Source: Undaria pinnatifida
Lineage: Eukaryota > Sar > Phaeophyceae > Laminariales > Alariaceae
Direction: 5' to 3'
Length of the DNA: 64,000 nucleotides
Assembly: GCA_012845835.1 (NCBI GenBank)
Contig: JABAKD010000029.1
Location: forward strand, 1,618,970 to 1,682,969
The position numbers and the translations under genes are program-made. Positions 56,580 through 64,000 of the stretch are shown piece after piece. Every line of letters begins with the position of its first letter. Position 1 is the first letter of the stretch. The notes under the pieces are model-generated. The model saw only the letters and a program-made list of their open reading frames with translations. It had not been told where the DNA came from and searched no databases.

Positions 56580-59500
56580 CTGTAACGTTGCACGGGAGAG
56601 AACGTACACAAAAAAACGCGTCGGGTAGGACGAAGTTTGTTCCTTATGTTCGGGTCAAGGAGCTCAGCGGGAGAAAGCATGTTTGAAAAACAACGTCCGG
56701 CGGGCCATGTGTTTATTTTCAGGTCGAAGCGTTTTGCCTTTTCCGGGTGTTGAGACAGAAAGGAAAGCCGGCTAGTAGTGAACTGCTCACAAAATATCTG
56801 ACACTGTTCTAATTCTGTGATAAGATTCCTGCGGCAACATCTACAATGTTGTTGTGCAAATCCTGCGGCCGTACCTACAAGCAAAGCGACCGACAACCAA
56901 CTTTCGTGTTACGCGTAATGGTCTTATTGCATTTACAGCAGTACATTCAACACGACGCCAGGCGACTAAAGCGGTCCACGTGGGATAGGCGTTGACCCAA
57001 TGAGGTGGCGTTTTCTTCGCTTAAAATATTGCTTGTCGTCGTGTTTTCTCGCCTATGTGTACTGTAGGTGCTAAAAGCATATAGGGAGCGCGAATAATAC
57101 GATTTTGAAGTAGTTTCGCATCGACTTTGAGCCCTTTTGTTGTGTATATTTATCTAATTTCGCAAGACTGGCAACAAAAAAAAAACGTCCTGGAATACGC
57201 CGGAACCCCAAGCACTCGCACCCACCTCTTCTTCCCTGCCAGCCCCTGGACCAGCTCATCATAGTGCAAGCCTTGCTGTCTATTCGCCATTGGCATGTGC
57301 CCCTTGCGGCCCAGCACTTGTCCCGGCCCGAGTCCCATCTGTCGCAATCGGGCCAACGCCTCCCTCCACGTTAACTCCTCTGCTAAGACGAAGAAAAACA
57401 ATACGTGTGCAGGAAGGAGGGAAATAAGGAGTTACAGGAATTGTGTGCTTGTGTCCGCATATCCTTGAAAGCAAGCGACGAAGAGGCATGCATACACGCC
57501 ACACAACTGTTAGGGGATATATATGCACTTGGGAAACCCGGGGATGGACGCGGGGTTTCACCTGCAAGGGGATGGACGCAGGGTGTCCATTGCCAGGGGG
57601 TGGACGCAAAATATCCCCTGATGACCGCAGGCAATGGCACCGTCCAAACGCGCAACGAGCGGACGTATAAAAATCCCAAAACTCCCTTCTATGTGTCACG
57701 TTAATCGCTCAAGAGCACCATAATACTGTTCGTACACGAGTGCATGCGAAGAACGCCAGAAGCACGAGTCAAGTGGCTAAAAACCTAGGCCAGAGTCATG
57801 CCTGAAGATGCAAAGTTTCAGAAGCGCCGAGTGAAGTGGCACGAAAAAACTGGCCAGAGTCATGCCCGAAGATATTGTACTAGCTACTGCTGGTATATTC
57901 AAGGTACGTAGCAAATGTAGTTGTCCCTAAGGACTCGTGCAGTAGGATACAGTATTTACGACTGCCATCAACTTGTGTGTCCTACTGAAAGGTAGAATTC
58001 CGGTCGGCGGTCATTGAAGCGACCTCGAGAAGGGTCTTTGTTTTCGGTGCGGTGGAAAATAGCAGGACTTTCCCACGGGTGAACACCCGGCCCGCGAGTT
58101 GCATCACGAGATGTTCAAAACCTCTCGCGGGTCGGGTCGGGTCGGGTCGGGTCGGGTCGGGTCAGGAGGATTTCAAATCTCACGGATCAGGGTCGGGCCA
58201 CCCTAACCGAATCCCACCCGGAAAAAGTGACCCAACTCGTGAAGAGCAGTGGAAATTAAAAATCGGCCTTCGCTCGTAACAATCGACAATCAACAGAGAA
58301 GCGAAACAACAGCTTGGGGGTAACGGTGTTTCACCGTCCCCTAAACGCAAGAAACTCTCGCGTTTGCTCGAGACCAACACCCAACCAACTCGGAAAACAA
58401 CAGCTTTCGGGGAGCGAGCCGTATCTGACGCACGGCACGCGACACACGCCGCGGCAGAGGCGATCACTGAAGCAGCTTCTGTTTCAAATACCTAACCCAA
58501 AAACTGATTTTAAAGCAAGCCGAAAATGCAATCCGATGAAAGGAACCCGTCTTCCAGGCACACAAAACAATACCTGTGCTAAAACAAAAAAAAATGGCCT
58601 ATTATTTATTTTTTTTCCGACGATTTTGGGTTAAGGAGTGTCTTAAGTCATTCAGAAACGATAATAGCCAAAAAGAGGTATACACTATTGTGAGCACGGG
58701 ATAAAATACATTTCAGAGAAGCTAGCAAATGTGAGAACGCCATCTTCATCAACACTACAACGGCTCCAGACCGAACACTACAGTACATACCGGCAGCGTT
58801 CGGTCGTCGATGGTCCAAAACATCGCCATAATTTTCCCTTCTCAACACGCACAGACTGATTCTACGATAGCCCCCCCCCAAAACCGGCGGTTTTCTTTAA
58901 CGAACGTTTCATGGCTGCTCGACACGAGGAAGGATGCTATGAAAAGAGTATCTGCATATATTATCTTGTTTGCGGAGGACTATCGAACGATGACGTCCGG
59001 GTGGTAATGGGAACCGTATTTCAGGAGATACGGCCGGATGCTGGTTTCAAAACCGGCGATTTCGTTAAAGAAAAGTTGGGGGGGCTACCGTAGAACCACA
59101 CCACAGTTAAAAAAGAGGAAGGACACCGGGAAACTTGTGCAGAACGGCTTAGAACCGACAGCGTAAAAGCACGGGCGGCCAGTTGCCATAGTTCAAATGA
59201 TCGTCAAAAAGTTTCCATCTCAACACGCACAGAGCGAGACAGCACGACGTGGTACTTGTGTATGGCAGAGATCAGGACTGATAACGACAGTTACATACCA
59301 GCAGCGTTCGGTTGTCGTAGTCCAAAGCATCGCCAAGGTTTTCCCATCCGCGTTGGAATCGCAAGAGTCGGAGGCGACGCTCTTCTCTATCACCTATCGC
59401 ACTAGTCACCTCCAGCGCGGGGCGATTCAACGTTCCTTCACTAAGGGGTGAGCATCGCGCTACAGCAGAACGTGTCTACAATAAAAAGGTCAAGTTACTG

Positions 59501-62500
59501 TAGTTGAAATTACGTCTCCGGCTATCGTTCCTTTGCCTCTTTAGTTAGAAAGGGTGCGCGTTACTGTTATCCGCACACTCGGGGACACCCACCTGCTAAG
59601 CCGCCGTCCTGCCCTTGCCGCTTCCGTTGTTGCTGCTGCTGCTGCTGCTCTGACTGCTGCTGCTCTTGCTGCTGACGCTGCCCCTGTTGCTGCTGCTGCT
59701 GCCCCTGCTGCATTTGCTGTTCTTGCTCCAGCTCTTGCCGTTGCTGCTCTTTTAGTAGCGCTTCGCCTCGTCGCCCCGCTTCTCCGTGGTCCCTAACCGA
59801 GTAGTGCTCAGCGTTGGATCCTTTAAGCTTTCGCTTGAACGCCGCAAACGCGTCTACATCCTAAGAAACACACGCCAAGCAGCCAAAGACAGCACCGACA
59901 AACAAACGCTCAGACGGGCGTTCAACAACAACATCCGAAATAAAAACCAGAGAGAAATCTAACAACAAGCGCAACCGCAAGTACACGCCAAGCAGCGAAA
60001 CCACTACCAAAGCATAGAACAGCTCAGAAGACCAACAAAAGCACCGCGCAACTGTAAAAACACATCAAGCAATTGTGTAAACCATCACAGGAAACAAAAA
60101 AAACGCGAAAAAAAACGTCAGAAGGAGGCCAAACGCACATCGCGACTGCGAAAACGCGCCATGTTTATACAGAACACAAAAAAGAGCCGCGAAAAGTGGT
60201 TACGCTACGTGGCGCTAACCGGGACCAATTGAAAAAAAGAGGCTTTAAAAATCAGTGGCGCTTTTAACTCCTCGCGGAAGCGTGCACGAAAACCGGTCCA
60301 TCGTTTTGCATTACAACAAATTTCGGTAGCTCCTTAATTGATAAAGAGCTGCGAGTCGGCACGACTTAAGTCACCAACTAGCTATTAGTCGGAATAACTG
60401 TTAGTCGTTTCCCGGAATTGCCGACTATTCGACTTATTGGGTTTCCATTCTTGTAGAAAAGATTGTTCAATGCCAGATGTACTCTTTCTTTGAGGGGGGC
60501 GGGCCCCAAATCGGCCTGAAGGGGCTGATTTGGCTCGCTTCGCTCGCCTGACTTATGTCGGCAAGTCGGCTGGTCATTAGTTGGTATCGACTGTCGACTT
60601 GCCCACTAAAGTCAATTAGTTGGCTAGCGGCACCTGCCGATTATTGAAATTGATCGTGAAACGCCGAGTCAAAGCTCAATCAGCTGAAGAGCCCTGGTAG
60701 ACAGAAATCAAAATGGTAGAATTGTGAGTCGGCTGGATTTCACGATTAATAACTAATCTGCAGGTGCCGTTAGCCAAGCGATGGGCTTTAGTCGGCAAGT
60801 CGGCCGCCGTTCCAACTGATAAACAGCCGACTTGCCGACTTGAACTCAGGCGAGCGAAGCGAGCCAAAATCAGCCCCTCACGGCCGATTGGGGCCAGCCC
60901 CCAAAAAATAAAAAGTACATCTCGCATTGAAAATCCTTCCTATATACAAGAATCGAAACCCAATACATCGGATAGTCGGCAATTCCGGGAAACGACTAGC
61001 TGTTAGTCCGAATAATAACTAGTTGGTGACTTCAGTCGTGCGAACTCACAGCTTTACCGACTAGTCATTAATCGCGAAATACAGCCGACTCACAGCTCTA
61101 CGCCATTGAAGAGCCCCGTTAAACATAACTCGAAATGAACAAGTTGTATAGTATCAGCGCGCAGAATAACTACGCACCGAAATCGCCCTTTCGACACAAA
61201 TCCAAGGGATTCACGTACACGTTCAAAAGAGCCAAAAAAAAAAGCGCGACCGGAGGGAGTATCACGCAGCTTGCAAATATGAGCATCGACCCTTAAATTG
61301 ATCGAGAACTCAGCTACCGTATCTGATTTTGTTTTCAAGCATGCTGCCCCTCTCGAAACAAGATTAATCGGCACGGAAAGCTAGGGCAGTAACCTTGGTA
61401 GCGACGCGCATCCCGGCGAGGTACTCCAGGTTGTTCAGAAGGCGTGCCGCCTTAATTGCCGCTTCCTCCCACAAGCTTTCCAGGTGAGCTTGCAGGCAGT
61501 ACAGATTCTGCCGAACGTCGGGCGGGGGGAGGGCGGCGGGGGACGTACTCATTTGTTGCCCCCCTTGGTCACGTCATCAATGGGGGTGGGGGCGTACTCA
61601 CCTGTTGCTTGCCTTGGTCACGTAATCATTGACCACGCATCCCTTTCGAGGCGGGGCAGAGGGGGGGCAGGCGTGCTCACCTGCTGCTTGCCTCAAACCC
61701 TTCAACCATTGACCACGAATCCTTTTCGAGGCGGAGCACCACATATTCCTACTCCTACTAGAGACAACCTCCAACATTGGGGGCGTTCATTACACTCCTT
61801 CCATATATTACACACACACAAAAAAAACAAAAACTGTTGTTTATATTTCTCCCCTTCCCGTTTGACCGTTTTTTGTGGCGGACCTATATGTGGTCGGCAT
61901 AGATTACGGTAGAGATGCATCATATTTTCTTGTTTGCCTTGCAAGGTTCTCGGCTTGAGGAGTTAGCTCACATCTCGCCACAAAAAAAAAACTGATCTCG
62001 AGAAAAAAAAAAAAGTGCAACCCAACGAACACACAAAAAAAAAACATCCTGCTAAACACAAAAACGACAAAAAAACGACGAATTGGGGTTAAGGAATCTC
62101 GTTTTTCAAAAAAAAAAATGGCCAAAAAGAGGATACCTATATCGTACCACGCGCCCGTCATAGTATGCATGGCCATAAGAGGGGTGCACACTCATACCAT
62201 TCCAACGAACCAACGCACGAACACGCCTCCCCAAAATTAGGCAGGATGATGACAGATTTGGGGGCTAGTCCCCTCTAGAAGAAAGGATAATAATACCCGT
62301 ATAAAACTTGTCGCGCTCGGCCTTTTCGGGGTTCTGAGAAGAAACAACGCCGAAAACTAGGTCATACCATTCACAGCCGTCGTCTGAAGACCGTAGGCCC
62401 TAGCATTCCTACAAAGCCGGGTTGGAGCACGTCGGCTTATCACCGACCAAACAGACAAGGTTTGGGGATGACGGGCACTCATCTGTTGCATGCATGCCTT

Positions 62501-63571
62501 GGTTATTTTTATTTGACCACGGACCACGCATCGCGGGCGGGGGGGCGGGGTGTGATTATTCATACACGCATGGCCGAAGTCTAGTCTGTCAGATCATAGA
62601 TCCTCGCATATCCACAATACCAAGACGAAGCACGTGGGTTTGCCATCGACCAGGCAGAAATCGCTTGAACCACGTGCGAAGCGCCGCGAGGCGATCGGCG
62701 AGGCGCACTACGGGCGAGCTGCAACCTACTAAGAAGCGCTTGGGGAGCGAGTTTCGGCACCTTGTGCGCACTCTCTTGCACAGGAGTGACAAGCATCGAG
62801 TTTCTTGATTTTTTCCGGTGTGGTCACGTCCAGAGACAGCAATGAGTATACTATGTACCTGCCTCTTGGCTCCCTGACCGTATACACACTACCCTGGTAC
62901 GTGATAAGACTATCCCCCTTGCTCGGAGTTAAGGTTCTCCAACCTCTCACGGTACGGTCTAAAATGACCACCACCCATGGTTACCACCCCCCCCGAAAAA
63001 AAACGGTGTATATGCTGGCTGCCTAGCTCACGCTGTGAGTGGCGTGTTTTGACCGCGTCGTCTGCATGAGGTGCTTTAGGCCAAACAGCGCTATCCCTAT
63101 CGTGGCACACGTCCTAGTCTACTCAGCTGTTACCGAAAAGACAATGATGAAATAATGGTGACCGCCGGTAGGGCCAGCTCGCGCTGTCGCTACCACGGGA
63201 ACTGAAGGATGCGCCATAAAACCAGCTGGATTGCGAATACAAACGAGTTAAATTGACACACGTGTATGAAAGTACGTAGAAGTGTGGTGAACTCAAGCTT
63301 TACCCGTCCCCATCCGCCGGAGGACGAAAAGAGAAAAACTGAACCCCCCACACACATTGAGTAGATTATAATACATAATCATAGCACACACAAATCATGG
63401 CCACGCACAAAACACACACAGACGCTGGGCACACACACAAACACAAACACGAAACATGGACTTGAAACACACACCTCCGGTGTGTACTGGAATCGCAAGG
63501 AACGAAAGCTGCACCCGTGGAGAAGCAGCGGACCGTCCGGGGCCATGTCGTAGTGGGGCTTGGCGGGACAC
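56408..63571 (-). CDS. Gene 3: split gene, five 3' exons, unknown protein
   Basis: Five minus-strand exons join in one frame: 805 nt, plus 2 nt supplied by an exon beyond the window, give 269 codons including TGA. The N-terminal visible part has CPAKPHYDMAPDGPLLLHGC. It is followed by a helical segment with NLYCLQAHLESLWEE and RLLNNLEYLAGM, then DVDAFAAFKRKLKGSNAEHY and a Q-rich stretch. The C-terminal half has EELTWREALARLRQMGLGPG, a basic patch and an acidic/Gly tail. I do not recognise the family. Composition suggests a soluble, partly disordered nuclear or cytosolic protein, which is inference. The introns contain the 60.3 kb foldback and LINE 3' tails. The 5' end lies off the window. Confidence 0.7.
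57226..57379 (-). CDS. Gene 3 exon (second last)
   Basis: Acceptor TCGTCTTAGCAG, phase 1 in; donor AAGAG|GTGGGT, phase 2 out. It encodes EELTWREALARLRQMGLGPG, then QVLGRKGHMPMANRQQGLHY and DELVQGLAGKK. Confidence 0.76.
58040..58160. repeat. Short (GGGTC)n tract
   Basis: Six GGGTC units at 58,130-58,162, the reverse complement of the large GACCC satellite at 13.9 kb. Confidence 0.85.
58565..58700 (-). mobile_element. M1 element, right-end fragment
   Basis: AATGGCCTATTATTTATT, CCGACGATTTTGGGTTAAGGAG, GTCATTCAGAAACG, AAAGAGGTATACACTATTG. Confidence 0.65.
58855..59100 (-). mobile_element. M4 element, copy with short C-run
   Basis: GACTGATTCTACGATAGCCCCCCCC, TTTAACGAACGTTTCATGGCTGCTCGACACGAGGA, GGCCGGATGCTGGTTTCAAAACCGGCG, AAAGTTGGGGGGGCTACCGTAGAACC. 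The ends are inverted repeats. Confidence 0.8.
59593..59860 (-). CDS. Gene 3 Q-rich exon
   Basis: Acceptor TGTTTCTTAG, phase 0; donor GCAG|GTGGGT, phase 1 out, 268 nt. It encodes DVDAFAAFKRKLKGSNAEHY, SVRDHGEAGRRGEALLKEQQ, then alternating Q/E/G-rich sequence coded mostly by CAG, ending RKRQGQDGGLA. Confidence 0.76.
60340..61050. mobile_element. Large foldback element, arms ~320 bp
   Basis: The arms at 60,340-60,662 and 60,735-61,050 are reverse complements: GTCGTTTCCCGGAATTGCCG against CGGCAATTCCGGGAAACGAC, GGCTCGCTTCGCTCGCCTGA against TCAGGCGAGCGAAGCGAGCC, GGCACCTGC against GCAGGTGCC. Internal GTCGGCAAGTCGGC repeats lie in both arms. No transposase ORF. It sits in a gene 3 intron. Confidence 0.88.
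61394..61507 (-). CDS. Gene 3 helical exon
   Basis: Acceptor GACGTTCGGCAG, behind a CCCCCGCC-rich tract, and donor ACCAAG|GTTACT, 38 codons, phase 0/0. It encodes NLYCLQAHLESLWEEAAIKA, then ARLLNNLEYLAGMRVATK. The pyrimidine tract appears to be a LINE 3' tail. Confidence 0.76.
61520..61815 (-). mobile_element. Three LINE 3' tails in tandem
   Basis: On the minus strand, CAATGTTGGAGGTTGTCTCTAGTAGGAGTAGGAA...GTGCTCCGCCTCGAAAAGGATTCGTGGTCAATGG...GGCAAGCAGCAGGTGAGCACGCC matches the last ~140 bp of the LINE at 36,205-36,345. Two shorter tails follow: GATGCGTGGTCAATG...AAGCAACAGGTGAGTACGCCCCC, and CAACAAATGAGTACGTCCCCC. Confidence 0.8.
61905..62155 (-). mobile_element. M1 element, degenerate reverse copy
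   Basis: ATTACGGTAGAGATGCATC, GGCTTGAGGAGTTAGC, GGGGTTAAGGAATCTCG, right end ACCTATATCGTACCACGCG. Confidence 0.65.
62440..62570 (-). mobile_element. LINE 3' tail fragment
   Basis: Minus-strand GCGATGCGTGGTCCGTGGTC, then AAGGCATGCATGCAACAGATGAGTGCCCG, matches the LINE terminus. Confidence 0.65.
62565..62700. repeat. Dispersed repeat shared with 5,110-5,245
   Basis: GCATGGCCGAAGTC, GTCAGATCATAGATCCTCGCAT, GAAGCACGTGGGTTT and CCACGTGCGAAGCGCC follow the order of the other copy. Confidence 0.5.
63390..63472. repeat. (CA)n-rich tract
   Basis: CACACA/ACAAACAC sequence directly 3' of the gene 3 exon donor at the right edge. Confidence 0.8.
63475..63571 (-). CDS. Gene 3 exon at right edge
   Basis: Acceptor GCGATCGAGCAG, phase 2 in; donor CCGGAG|GTGTGT, phase 0 out. 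It encodes CPAKPHYDMAPDGPLLLHGC, then SFRSLRFQYTPE. Another open frame overlaps, but only this one fits the next exon. Confidence 0.62.
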
Positions 63572-63781
63572 CTGCTCGATCGCGGCCGGCGACGTAGGAG
63601 GCAAAAAGAAAACGCTCTCGCGGTAAAAAACTCGTGTTTTCATACTACACCTTTGCCTCTACAAAAACGGACGGCGATCGGACGCGGCGTAGCTTGGCGT
63701 GGCGAAACCTCCGCCCGCAGCAGCCGGTATACTAGGGTGTTTGCAGGACACCAGCTTTGATTGGGTACGAAGCAAACTAGA

Positions 63782-63885
63782 CACACGCTACGATAAAAGT
63801 GTTAACGTATGTGCACCAGGTACCACTGTTGGGGTAAAACTATTCTCTGAGCGGCCGCGCTCCTTAACCCACTTTTTTTTCCTTG
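63782..63885 (+). mobile_element. M1 element, left part
   Basis: ACACGCTACGATAAAAGTGTTAACG, then GAGCGGCCGCGCTCCTTAACCC. The last 30 bases of the window (CTACGGTAGCGCCCCCAACT) look like an M4 end. Confidence 0.55.
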
Positions 63886-64000
63886 TCGGAATGCCATTGT
63901 TTTGTTTCGCGTTAGTTTCTCTTGGAAAGCTTAAGGCCCATTGATTTTTCATCGGATTTCACTTTCATTTTCGAGTCGTCCTACGGTAGCGCCCCCAACT

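Noticed and set aside
61700-61815. Short minus-strand protein with RPQCWRLSLVGVG
   Set aside because: It is the C-terminus of a LINE fragment, not a host exon.

Overview
The window looks like nuclear DNA of an intron-rich eukaryote with a repeat-laden genome. There is no operon structure, ribosome-binding-site pattern or long uninterrupted bacterial-type ORF. Coding sequence appears as short exons of 17-396 nt with GT-AG (occasionally GC-AG) borders, separated by introns of about 0.3-5.4 kb. A large algal or stramenopile genome, such as a brown alga, would fit the exon-intron style, but that is inference and no marker gene proves it.

I could assemble three split genes by hand, because the intron phases of successive exons agree. 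Gene 1 (minus strand, 19,252 down to beyond base 1) has 13 exons giving 655 codons in one frame. It encodes a polyQ/RPTS-rich N-terminus, a CITCGG-containing segment, a long coiled coil and a Gly/Glu-rich tail. Gene 2 (plus strand, 22,445-48,741) has 13 exons giving 615 residues plus a stop, an Arg/Ala-rich helical protein of unknown function. Gene 3 (minus strand, from beyond the right edge to 56,408) has five exons giving 268 residues plus a stop, with a Q-rich centre. Genes 1 and 2 are head-to-head around a ~3 kb intergenic region (19.4-22.4 kb). Genes 2 and 3 are tail-to-tail around a transposon-rich 7.7 kb (48.7-56.4 kb).

The introns hold most of the rest. There are many copies of a ~290 bp inverted-repeat element (called family M1 here), with TIRs like CGCGTGCTACGATAGAGGT. 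A second family (M2) carries a TCACTCGCGCGAGTGA hairpin, and a third (M4) has long C/G runs at its TIRs. There are large foldback elements at 30.6 and 60.3 kb, and a degenerate non-LTR retrotransposon at 32.75-36.34 kb itself hit by an M1 element. LINE 3' tails sit at 61.5-62.6 kb. A nested DNA element with a 3-bp target duplication lies at 43,966-44,776, and an LTR-like insertion sits inside an M1 copy at 51.5 kb. Very long simple repeats are present: GACCC, GGTAT, GTT, CATCATAA and degenerate CCCTAA.

The most unusual signal is that many exons of genes 1 and 2 have a decayed partial copy ('ghost exon') in a neighbouring intron or flank, usually including the flanking intron sequence. These copies have lost splice sites, gained stops or shifted frame. 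They indicate repeated local duplication of exon-sized blocks throughout both genes.

All exon models are manual, from splice signals, phase agreement and protein-like composition; no RNA or homology search was available.
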